DNA of 64,000 nucleotides, taken from the NCBI RefSeq assembly GCF_039521365.1, contig NZ_BAAACF010000001.1:1116001-1180000 (forward strand), given 5' to 3'. This document shows positions 35,134-42,532 of the stretch, one piece after another. How positions within the stretch are numbered: the first letter of the stretch is position 1; every line of letters starts with the position of its first letter. The notes below the pieces were generated by a model. The model did not search any database and had not been told where the DNA came from. It worked only from the letters and a program-made list of their open reading frames with translations. The stretch comes from Clostridium_AW malenominatum (lineage in GTDB: Bacteria > Bacillota > Clostridia > Clostridiales > Clostridiaceae). The position numbers and the translations under genes were made by a program.

Positions 35134-35835
35134 ATGAAAAAAATAATTTCAACGTTCACTAGATTATTCATAGGGCTTTTTTTATTTGCAGTAGGGATAG
35201 TTATGACAATTAATGCAAATTTAGGTCTAGCACCATGGGATGTCTTTCATCAAGGGATTACTAATGTGATTAATATTACTATAGGAAGAGCAAATATTAT
35301 TGTAGGATTTATTTTACTAATATTAAATAGCTTTCTAGGAGAAAAAATAGGCTGGGGAACCATATGTAATATGATTTTCATAGGAAGCTTTATGGATTTA
35401 CTAATGTTAAACCACTTAATACCCACATTTAACAGTGTATTTCCTAGTGTTATTATGATGCTAATGGGCATGTTTGTAATAGGGGTGGCAAGTTTTTACT
35501 ATATCAGCGCTGGGCTGGGATCAGGTCCAAGGGATGGTTTAATGGTTGCCCTTACTAAAAAGACTGGAAAATCTGTTAGATTTATAAGAAATTCCATTGA
35601 ATTAACCGCATTATTTATAGGATACTTCTTAGGAGGACACGTGGGAGTGGGCACGGTAATTATGTCCCTTGGTATAGGTTACTTTATGCAGTTTTCATTT
35701 AAAATATTTAAATTTGATGTAGCAGCAGTTGAACATAGATTTATAGATGAGGATATAAAGTTTTTAAAAGACAAGTTAATAAGAAGAAAAGCATGTAAAG
35801 ATACTTCTGAAGATATAAATGAAATAAATATATAA
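35134..35835 (+). CDS. YczE/YitT-type integral membrane protein
   Basis: A 233-residue protein with about five membrane helices. It contains the family hallmarks ANLGLAPWDVFHQG and GLGSGPRDGLMVAL, the YczE/YyaS branch of YitT-like membrane proteins, and a charged C-terminal tail. ATG 35134 follows AGGAG; the in-frame ATG 35107 does not. Function is unknown. Confidence 0.85.
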   Translation: MKKIISTFTRLFIGLFLFAVGIVMTINANLGLAPWDVFHQGITNVINITIGRANIIVGFILLILNSFLGEKIGWGTICNMIFIGSFMDLLMLNHLIPTFNSVFPSVIMMLMGMFVIGVASFYYISAGLGSGPRDGLMVALTKKTGKSVRFIRNSIELTALFIGYFLGGHVGVGTVIMSLGIGYFMQFSFKIFKFDVAAVEHRFIDEDIKFLKDKLIRRKACKDTSEDINEINI

Positions 35836-35928
35836 AAAATTAGATATAGAATCCCAAATATATTTAACATATTGAAAAAACTTACGAATAATTATCATAT
35901 ATGATTACTTATTACTAGGAGGATAACT

Positions 35929-36735
35929 ATGATAATTTATGGTTGGGGACGTAAAACAGTTAAAAACTATGGAGAAAAGGGGACGTACCGTTGTAACAAC
36001 TGCAATAATACATCGAATTGGAGGCTAGTTAGAGTTTCAACATGGTTTACATTATTCTTTATACCTATAATTCCTTATAGCAGGAAGTTTGCATTGACAT
36101 GTCCTGTTTGTGGTTCCTACATTGAGGTGCCAAAAGAAGAATTTAAAAGTTTATTGAATGAAGAGGGTATTAGTGTGGAAAGATATTCTAGAGATGATTC
36201 AGGAATACCCAAAACAGAAGTTCAAGTTAATTTTCTTAAACAAATGGAAGAGTATAAATCAGAAGAAAATAACAGTTCTGTACAAAGTATTAGTTATGAT
36301 ACTATAAGCTCAGAGTATAGTTCTACGTCAGATAAAAAGAACTCTACTATAACAGCATCTACTGGAGCAAGGATATTTGCAGGAATCATAGATTATTTAC
36401 TAATTTTTCTCCCTTGGTTCATCATACCAGATGATGATGTTTTAATCACAATAGCTTTTTTATTTAATATTGTTATTTTAGTTATACAATCAACTTTAGT
36501 ATGCATTTTAGGTCAAAGCATAGGTAAAAAACTTTTAAAAATTAAAGTTGTAAAAGTAAATTCAGATACTAAGGCAGGGTTTGTTACAAACTTTCTAATG
36601 AGAGGTTTAGTAAATCATCTTCTTTGGATCACAATAATATATCCAGTAGTAGATTTTATATTTTTAATAAGAAAAGATAAAAGGTGTATTCATGATTTTA
36701 TCGCAGGAACAAAAGTTGTAAAAGAAATTCAATAA
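35929..36735 (+). CDS. Zinc-ribbon plus RDD-family membrane protein
   Basis: A 268-residue protein. The N-terminal zinc ribbon (CNNC ... CPVC, about 23-70) carries the insert TWFTLFFIPIIPYSRKFALT. A low-complexity Ser-rich linker follows, then a C-terminal RDD domain with two to three membrane helices (ARIFAGIIDYLLIF, SIGKKLLKIKVV, CIHDFIAGTKVV). RDD proteins are small membrane proteins of uncertain role, perhaps ion exchange. AGGAGGA precedes the ATG. Confidence 0.82.
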   Translation: MIIYGWGRKTVKNYGEKGTYRCNNCNNTSNWRLVRVSTWFTLFFIPIIPYSRKFALTCPVCGSYIEVPKEEFKSLLNEEGISVERYSRDDSGIPKTEVQVNFLKQMEEYKSEENNSSVQSISYDTISSEYSSTSDKKNSTITASTGARIFAGIIDYLLIFLPWFIIPDDDVLITIAFLFNIVILVIQSTLVCILGQSIGKKLLKIKVVKVNSDTKAGFVTNFLMRGLVNHLLWITIIYPVVDFIFLIRKDKRCIHDFIAGTKVVKEIQ

Positions 36736-36825
36736 ATAATAAGACAAATGAATATATAAATACTTTTATTAATGCTATAATGTATACTATGTATTTCTAT
36801 AATTGTGAAAATAGAGGTGGATGAC

Positions 36826-37467
36826 ATGAAAATACCAAAGCATATAGGAATAATTCCAGATGGAAACAGAAGATGGGCTGAAGGGAAAGGATTATCTAAA
36901 GATAAGGGATACGAACAGGGGGTTGATCCAGGGCTTGAAGTTTTTAAACTATGTGAAAAAGCAGGAGTTGAAGAGGTAACCTATTACGGATTTACAGTAG
37001 ACAATACTAAAAGACCCATGGAACAAAGGCTTGCATTTACTCAGGCTTGTATAGATGCAGTAAAAACCATTTCAAAAGAAAATGTAGATCTTTTAGTAGT
37101 AGGAAACACAAAATCTCCCATGTTTCCTGAAGAACTACTGCCCTATACTAAAAGGCAAACTTGCAATAAGGGAGGAGTAAAGGTTAATATTTTGGTTAAC
37201 TATAACTGGAAATGGGATTTATATGAACTTAAAGGTTCCAAGTCCTCAAGTAATAATATTAATAATGAAATTCAATCTAGCGAAATATCTAGAATGGATC
37301 TAATTATACGCTGGGGAGGAAGAAGAAGATTAAGTGGATTTTTGCCAGTTCAATCCGTATATTCAGATTTTTATGTAGTAGACGAACTTTGGCCAGATTT
37401 TAGGTCCGAGCATTTTTATGATGCGCTAAATTGGTATGAAGAACAAGATGTTACTCTTGGAGGTTAA
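36826..37467 (+). CDS. Divergent cis-prenyltransferase (UppS-like)
   Basis: A 213-residue protein of the undecaprenyl diphosphate synthase fold, shorter than the usual 240-250. The catalytic Asp and diphosphate loop survive as HIGIIPDGNRRWAEG, and the end has YSDFYVVDELWPDF. The consensus FSSENW is FTVDNT, NYGGRWDI is NYNWKWDL, and RTGGE is RWGGRRR. It is probably a paralogue with an altered substrate, not the housekeeping enzyme. ATG 36826 follows AGAGGTGG; the GTG 36805 is unlikely. Confidence 0.8.
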   Translation: MKIPKHIGIIPDGNRRWAEGKGLSKDKGYEQGVDPGLEVFKLCEKAGVEEVTYYGFTVDNTKRPMEQRLAFTQACIDAVKTISKENVDLLVVGNTKSPMFPEELLPYTKRQTCNKGGVKVNILVNYNWKWDLYELKGSKSSSNNINNEIQSSEISRMDLIIRWGGRRRLSGFLPVQSVYSDFYVVDELWPDFRSEHFYDALNWYEEQDVTLGG

Positions 37468-37472
37468 ATTTG

Positions 37473-37502
37473 TTGTCAATATTATACTATGTGTAGTATA
37501 AT
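37473..37502 (+). promoter_or_regulatory. Sigma-A promoter of the cysS leader, with overlapping dyad
   Basis: TTGTCA (37473-37478), an 18-nt spacer and TATAAT (37497-37502). A perfect 9-bp inverted repeat (ATTATACTA at 37481-37489, complement at 37494-37502) overlaps the spacer and -10 and could bind a regulator. Confidence 0.75.
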
Positions 37503-37538
37503 AAAATAAAGTAAAGTAAGTTTTGGAGGAAGTTTAAA

Positions 37539-37592
37539 ATGATATTTTGTTGCTGTTGTTGTTTTAATAGTTCAATATATAAAAATAAATAG
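37539..37592 (+). CDS. Polycysteine leader peptide of cysS
   Basis: A 17-residue open reading frame, MIFCCCCCFNSSIYKNK, with GGAGGA well placed before its ATG and five successive Cys codons (TGT TGC TGT TGT TGT, 37548-37562). It lies between a good promoter and a terminator in the leader of cysteinyl-tRNA synthetase. A ribosome would stall here when charged tRNA-Cys is scarce. Too short for gene finders, but start signal, codon content and downstream gene all agree. Confidence 0.88.
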   Translation: MIFCCCCCFNSSIYKNK

Positions 37593-37598
37593 CAACAC

Positions 37599-37678
37599 AC
37601 CTGCGTCCAATTTTAAATAACCTTATATGATATAAGTTTATAGTTATTAAAAATGTTTGAACATATATAACTGCAGGT
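37599..37678 (+). promoter_or_regulatory. Predicted antiterminator of the cysS attenuator
   Basis: The stretch ATAACTGCAGGT (37667-37678) is complementary to AGTTAT (37642-37647) plus ACCTGC (37599-37604), forming one 12-bp helix interrupted by a branch. The branch holds the small hairpin CTTATA/TATAAG (37622-37636). ACCTGC begins 7 bases after the leader-peptide stop. A ribosome terminating there would cover it, while one stalled at the Cys codons would leave it free. Confidence 0.7.
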
Positions 37679-37732
37679 TACTCCTGTGGTTTTTCTATTT
37701 CAGAGAAACTACAGGTAGGCTGCAGTTTTTTA
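37669..37732 (+). terminator. Attenuator terminator ahead of cysS
   Basis: The outer stem AACTGCAG (37669-37676) with CTGCAGTT (37720-37727) and inner stem CCTGTGGTTT (37683-37692) with AAACTACAGG (37706-37715) are followed by TTTTTT. It lies 24 bases before the cysS ATG. Its 5' arm shares bases 37669-37676 with the antiterminator, so the two folds exclude each other. Confidence 0.88.
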
Positions 37733-37755
37733 TTTAAAAAATAAGGAGTGATAAA

Positions 37756-39162
37756 ATGAATTTCAAGGTGTACAATACGTTAACAAGAAAAAAGGAAGAG
37801 TTAATACCAGTAGAAGAAGGAAAAGTGGGACTTTATACCTGTGGACCCACGGTTTATAATTATGCTCATATTGGAAATCTAAGAACTTATGTATTTGAAG
37901 ATATATTAAAAAAATCTTTGAACTACTTAGGATACGATGTAAATCACGTTATGAACATTACAGATGTAGGTCATCTTCAATCTGATGGAGATGAGGGAGA
38001 AGACAAAATGGCTCTAGGAGCCAGTAGAGAAAAGAAAACAGTTTGGGAAATTGCAAAGTTTTATGAAGAGGCATTTTTAAGGGACTGTGAAAAATTAAAT
38101 ATAGAGCGTCCATCAATAATTTGTAGAGCAACTGAGCATATTCAGGATATGATAGATTTTATTAAAGATTTAGAAGAAAAGGGATATACCTATATAGCTA
38201 ACGGCAATGTGTATTTTTCCATCGACAAATTTGAAGACTACAATAAACTAGCAGGACTTACTTTAGAAGAATTAGAGGCTGGAAGCAGAATAGAAGTAGA
38301 TCCTCATAAAAAGAATCCTTTAGACTTTGTATTATGGTTTACTAATTCAAAATTTACAAATCAAATAATGCAATGGGAATCCCCTTGGGGAAAAGGATTT
38401 CCAGGGTGGCATATAGAATGCTCAGCTATGTCAGTTAAGTATTTAGGAGATAGAATTGATATACACTGTGGTGGAGTAGACCACATTCCTGTACATCACA
38501 CTAATGAAATTGCTCAATCTGAAGCTTCACTCGGACATAAATGGGTAAATTATTGGATGCATGGTGAGTTTTTAGTATTAAATAAAGGTAAGATGTCTAA
38601 ATCCAGTGGAGACTTTTTAACTCTTACAAGGCTTGTTGAAGAAGGTTTCGATCCATTAGATTATAGATATTTTTGCTTACAATCTAGATATAGGAAACAA
38701 CTATTGTTTAGTTTTGAAAGTCTAGAAGAAGCTCAAAAGGCATTAAAGAAGTTAAAGGGTAAAGTAAGCTCTATTATTAAGGATGAATCTATTGAGGGTG
38801 AAATTAGAGCAGAAAAAGTAGAAAACTATAAAGAAAAGTTTTCAACTCAAATAGGAGATGATTTGAATCTACCAAATGCTTTTACAGTGCTTGAAGAAGT
38901 AATAAAAGATGGTGATTTAAATGGGCGTGAAAAAGCATACCTCATAGAGGATTTTGATAAGGTGTTTTCCTTAGATTTAATGAAAGAAGAAGTAGTAGAA
39001 AGCCATATTGATAATTCTTGGATTAAGGAGTTAATAAAAGACAGAAATAAGGCCAGAAGAGAAAAAAACTGGGGAAGAGCAGATGAAATAAGAAATGCTT
39101 TGCTCCAAAAAGGTATTGAATTGCTCGATTCAAAGGAAGGAACTACGTGGAAACTTAAATAG
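37756..39162 (+). CDS. cysS: Cysteinyl-tRNA synthetase
   Basis: A 468-residue class I synthetase. CGPTVYNYAHIGN contains the first zinc Cys and the HIGH-type motif (HIGN). CGGVDHIPVHHTNE supplies further zinc ligands, and GKMSKSSGDF is the KMSKS loop. It charges tRNA-Cys in the cytoplasm. ATAAGGAG precedes the ATG. Expression is probably controlled by the leader-peptide attenuator directly upstream rather than by a T-box, of which no trace is seen. Confidence 0.98.
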   Translation: MNFKVYNTLTRKKEELIPVEEGKVGLYTCGPTVYNYAHIGNLRTYVFEDILKKSLNYLGYDVNHVMNITDVGHLQSDGDEGEDKMALGASREKKTVWEIAKFYEEAFLRDCEKLNIERPSIICRATEHIQDMIDFIKDLEEKGYTYIANGNVYFSIDKFEDYNKLAGLTLEELEAGSRIEVDPHKKNPLDFVLWFTNSKFTNQIMQWESPWGKGFPGWHIECSAMSVKYLGDRIDIHCGGVDHIPVHHTNEIAQSEASLGHKWVNYWMHGEFLVLNKGKMSKSSGDFLTLTRLVEEGFDPLDYRYFCLQSRYRKQLLFSFESLEEAQKALKKLKGKVSSIIKDESIEGEIRAEKVENYKEKFSTQIGDDLNLPNAFTVLEEVIKDGDLNGREKAYLIEDFDKVFSLDLMKEEVVESHIDNSWIKELIKDRNKARREKNWGRADEIRNALLQKGIELLDSKEGTTWKLK

Positions 39163-39164
39163 TC

Positions 39165-39193
39165 TTGACAATTATATAAGACTTTAATAAACT
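39165..39193 (+). promoter_or_regulatory. Promoter of the MutS2-like gene leader
   Basis: TTGACA (39165-39170), exactly 17 bases of spacer, then TAAACT (39188-39193). It lies immediately after the cysS stop, so the downstream gene has its own transcript with a leader of about 320 bases. Confidence 0.75.
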
Positions 39194-39231
39194 ATATACG
39201 ATAGGTTTGAAAAAAGAAGAAGAGGTGCTTT

Positions 39232-39255
39232 ATGAGCGGGGTAGTATCTAAGTAG
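39232..39255 (+). CDS. Putative 7-residue leader peptide (MSGVVSK)
   Basis: A minimal open reading frame with AAGAGGTG just upstream of its ATG, about 35 bases after the predicted transcription start and ahead of several hairpins and a terminator. The arrangement resembles translation-sensing attenuators. Being so short, it could be chance. Confidence 0.45.
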   Translation: MSGVVSK

Positions 39256-39265
39256 ATAATTTATA

Positions 39266-39444
39266 TTGAATAAATCGCGAAAAAAGGGTATATAAATACC
39301 TTTATTTCTCATGGGTTTATTCAAGATTACTATGAAGATACAAAATCCACTTATAATTTACTTTATCTTTAGATAGTTTTAATATAAACGCTATCTTTAT
39401 TAAGGTATGAATTTTAAGCTGTGGAAGTATCCACGGCTTTTTTA
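39266..39444 (+). promoter_or_regulatory. Structured leader with terminator ahead of the MutS2-like gene
   Basis: Three hairpins are visible. TTGAATAAA (39266-39274) pairs with TTTATTCAA (39316-39324) and encloses an AAAGG(G)TAT/ATACCTTT stem. AGATAG (39371-39376) pairs with CTATCT (39391-39396). A terminator, AAGCTGTGGA (39416-39425) with TCCACGGCTT (39430-39439), is followed by six T. TCCAC at 39346-39350 could compete for GTGGA. The terminator lies 77 bases before the start codon, so attenuation is likely. No known riboswitch was recognised. Confidence 0.65.
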
Positions 39445-39520
39445 TATTACTACAAACCTATCTTTGGAGGGTATCTTCATTGATATTTACAAAATAAAGA
39501 TTAATGAAGGAGAAATTAAA

Positions 39521-41422
39521 GTGAATAATAATACGTTTGAAAAACTGCAATATAATGAATTAAAAGAAATAGTTAAATCCTATTGTGTAAGCGGATTAGG
39601 TAGAGAATTAATAGATAAGTTAGAACCAAGTATTAATATAAAAACTGTTCAAAGAAGATTAAAGGAAACTAGTGAAGCTAAGACTTTACTTAATATTACT
39701 AGTCACATACCTTTAGAAGGACTGTTTAATATAAAAGATAATATAGAAAAAATAGAAAAGGGTGGCATTCTAGAAGGAGAAGAACTTACAATAGTTTCTA
39801 ATTTTTTAAGAGGATGCAGAAGAATTAAGCAATATATGATGGATAAAGAAGGCTATGCTCCTATGCTAAGCTCTTATAGTAAAAATATTTCTGAACTTAA
39901 AAGTGTAGAAGAGGAAATAAATAATTCCATAAAGGGAAATACAGTAGATTCTTCTGCTAGTAAAGAATTAAGAAGGATAAGAAGACTTATAGAAAGTACT
40001 GAAGGTAAAATTGAAGAAAAATTAAACAAGTTTTTAACTTCCAGTGGAAATAAAAAATATATACAAGAGTTTTATATAAGCAAGAGAAATGATAGATATG
40101 TTATTCCAATAAAAGCTACCTATAAAAATGAAGTAGCAGGAACCATTGTAGATACATCATCAAAAGGATCTACTGTGTTTATAGAACCTAGCTCTATATC
40201 AAAGTTAAATATTGAATTAATATGCTTAAAATCTGAGGAAGCTGCAGAAGTATATCAAATATTATCTTACCTGACAGGGTTAGTCTATGAAAGTTTAAGG
40301 GACATAAAGATTAATTTAGAGCTTATGGCTGAGTATGACATGGTCTTTGCTAAAGGTAAATACAGTAAAGCTATTGATGGCATGGAACCTAAAATAAACC
40401 ATTATGGATATACAAAAATTCTAAAAGGAAAGCACCCTTTGTTAACGGGAAATATAGTGCCCTTAGATATAGAAATAGGGGACAGTTATAGAAGTTTAAT
40501 AATAACAGGGCCTAATGCAGGAGGGAAAACTGTGGTGTTAAAAACGTTAGGATTATTAACGTTGGCACTTCAGTCAGGTTTTCATGTTAGTTGCCAAGAG
40601 GGAACAGAAATCTCGATTTTTGAAAAAATATTTGTAGACATTGGAGATAATCAAAGCTTAGAAAATTCTTTAAGTACATTTTCTTCACATGTAAATAATA
40701 TAGCAAAGATATTAAAAGAATCAAATAAGTCTACTATGTTACTATTTGATGAAATTGGTACTGGAACAGAGCCCAATGAAGGGGCTGGCCTTGCCATATC
40801 TATACTAGAGGAGTTTTATCATATGGGATGCATAACCACAGCAAGCACTCATTATGGTGAAATAAAGAAATTTGGAGAAAATCATCCTCATTTTCAAAAT
40901 GCATGTATGAAGTTTAATCAAGAAACCCTTGAACCATTATATAAATTAATTATAGGCAAGTCTGGAGAAAGCAATGCTTTATGGATTGCTAAAAAAATGG
41001 GGATAAAGAATTCTGTGATAAACAGAGCTAAAGAATATATAGACAAAAAAGACTACAATTATAATCTAATAAGTGAAAGCAAAATTAAAGTAGAAAAAGT
41101 TTATGAAGAAGAAAATAATGCAGAGAAAGATTACGAGTATAAAATAGGAGATAAGGTAAGACTTTTAGATCATAAGGATTTTGGTATAATATATAAGGAA
41201 AAGGATGAGTTTAATAATGTTAAAGTACTATTTGAAAATAAAATAATGGTGGTAAATTCAAAGAGGTTAGAACTAAGCATAAAAGCCCAGGAGTTATATC
41301 CTAAAGATTATGATTTAAATAGCTTATTTACAAGCTATAAAGAAAGAAAATTAGAAAAAGATATAGAGAGAGGATCGAAAAAAGCTTTGAAGAAAATTCA
41401 AAAGGAAATAAGAAAAAAATAA
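39521..41422 (+). CDS. MutS2-family ATPase lacking a Smr domain
   Basis: A 633-residue protein with the MutS core/clamp region (about 1-300) and the MutS ATPase: Walker A TGPNAGGKTVVLKTLG, Walker B LLFDEIGTGTEPNEGAG and TTASTHYGEIKKF. It ends with a small beta domain (about 545-595, KIGDKVRLLDHKDFGIIYKE) and a basic tail. Full MutS2 has about 780 residues and ends in a Smr nuclease domain, which is absent here. MutS2 proteins bind branched DNA or collided ribosomes. GTG 39521 after AAGGAG is chosen because earlier in-frame starts lie before or within the leader terminator. Confidence 0.88.
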   Translation: MNNNTFEKLQYNELKEIVKSYCVSGLGRELIDKLEPSINIKTVQRRLKETSEAKTLLNITSHIPLEGLFNIKDNIEKIEKGGILEGEELTIVSNFLRGCRRIKQYMMDKEGYAPMLSSYSKNISELKSVEEEINNSIKGNTVDSSASKELRRIRRLIESTEGKIEEKLNKFLTSSGNKKYIQEFYISKRNDRYVIPIKATYKNEVAGTIVDTSSKGSTVFIEPSSISKLNIELICLKSEEAAEVYQILSYLTGLVYESLRDIKINLELMAEYDMVFAKGKYSKAIDGMEPKINHYGYTKILKGKHPLLTGNIVPLDIEIGDSYRSLIITGPNAGGKTVVLKTLGLLTLALQSGFHVSCQEGTEISIFEKIFVDIGDNQSLENSLSTFSSHVNNIAKILKESNKSTMLLFDEIGTGTEPNEGAGLAISILEEFYHMGCITTASTHYGEIKKFGENHPHFQNACMKFNQETLEPLYKLIIGKSGESNALWIAKKMGIKNSVINRAKEYIDKKDYNYNLISESKIKVEKVYEEENNAEKDYEYKIGDKVRLLDHKDFGIIYKEKDEFNNVKVLFENKIMVVNSKRLELSIKAQELYPKDYDLNSLFTSYKERKLEKDIERGSKKALKKIQKEIRKK

Positions 41423-41426
41423 AATT

Positions 41427-41466
41427 GAAAGCTCAAATCTTAGCTTAAATGAGATTTGAGCTTTTA
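41427..41466 (+). terminator. Terminator after the MutS2-like gene
   Basis: A 13-bp stem AAAGCTCAAATCT (41427-41439) with AGATTTGAGCTTT (41451-41463), followed by TTAAG. Confidence 0.85.
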
Positions 41467-41561
41467 AGCTTATTTATTGAAATTAGTTTTTGATTTTACC
41501 AACAATTCCTGTAAAATATGATAAAATAGAAGAAATTTGACTTGTTAAAGGGGGACTATTT

Positions 41562-42476
41562 ATGAATCCGGATTTGAGAATAATAATATCAATGGCCATT
41601 TTTGGGAGCGTTGGCTTATTTGTAAAAAATATTGATTTACCTTCTATTGAGATGGTGTTTTTAAGAGCACTCATTGCTACTGTTTTCTTATTAATTGTGA
41701 AGAATGTAGGTAAAAAGAAGAAAACAAAAGAGGAAGATAAAGGGGAGAATAAAAAAGACGATAAAAAAAATATAGCTTTATTAATAATTTCTGGAGTTGT
41801 AATGGTATTTAATTGGCTATTCTTATTTCAAGCTTATAAATACACTACTGTGGCAAACGGTACTTTAAGTTATTATGCTGCACCAATTTTTATAGTACTT
41901 CTTTCTCCTATAGTGCTAAAAGAAAAAATTACATTTAAAAAGATAGTTTCAGTGGGGATAGCTATGGGAGGACTAGCTCTTATTGTTTTAAATCAACCCC
42001 AAGTTCCTGGTGGAAATTATATTCACAGTAAGGGGATTTTTTATGGAATTTTAGCTGCTACTTTTTATGCAACGGTAATTTTGCTTAATAAGAGTATTGA
42101 AGGATTTTCAGGTTATTATAGAACATATATTCAAATGACTATAAGTACATTAACATTACTTCCTATTGTAATTTATAGAGGGAATCTTCATATATTAGAT
42201 TTTAAAAGTATGGCAAATATTTTAATTTTAGGAGTGATTCATACAGGAGTAGCATATGTTCTGTACTTTTCAAGTATTGAGCATGTAACTGCTCAGAGGG
42301 CTTCTCTATTAAGTTATATAGATCCAATTTCAGCGGTAGTTTATGGAACTATATTTTTAGGAGAGCCTTTAAGTATCTACCATGTTATTGGAGGAATAAT
42401 GATTATCTTTTCTACCTTAGAAAAAAAGACTACGGAAATAGTCCATGATGAAGCTATAGCTAAAGACTGTGTATAG
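41562..42476 (+). CDS. EamA/DMT-family transporter
   Basis: A 304-residue protein with about ten membrane helices in two EamA repeats (about 5-140 and 155-290), split by a Lys/Glu-rich cytoplasmic loop near residues 48-68. It has GALIVLNQP and TAQRASLLSYIDPISAVVYG, typical of drug/metabolite transporters. Substrate unknown. ATG follows AAAGGGGGA. Confidence 0.88.
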   Translation: MNPDLRIIISMAIFGSVGLFVKNIDLPSIEMVFLRALIATVFLLIVKNVGKKKKTKEEDKGENKKDDKKNIALLIISGVVMVFNWLFLFQAYKYTTVANGTLSYYAAPIFIVLLSPIVLKEKITFKKIVSVGIAMGGLALIVLNQPQVPGGNYIHSKGIFYGILAATFYATVILLNKSIEGFSGYYRTYIQMTISTLTLLPIVIYRGNLHILDFKSMANILILGVIHTGVAYVLYFSSIEHVTAQRASLLSYIDPISAVVYGTIFLGEPLSIYHVIGGIMIIFSTLEKKTTEIVHDEAIAKDCV

Positions 42477-42532
42477 TAAAGAAATATTGGATATAATCAT
42501 AATTAGCAATATCAAGAGGAGGAATTGTTTTT

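Noticed and set aside
37593..37755. T-box leader for cysS
   Set aside because: No AGGGTGGNACC-type T-box sequence is present; the terminator and antiterminator pairs fit a leader-peptide attenuator instead.
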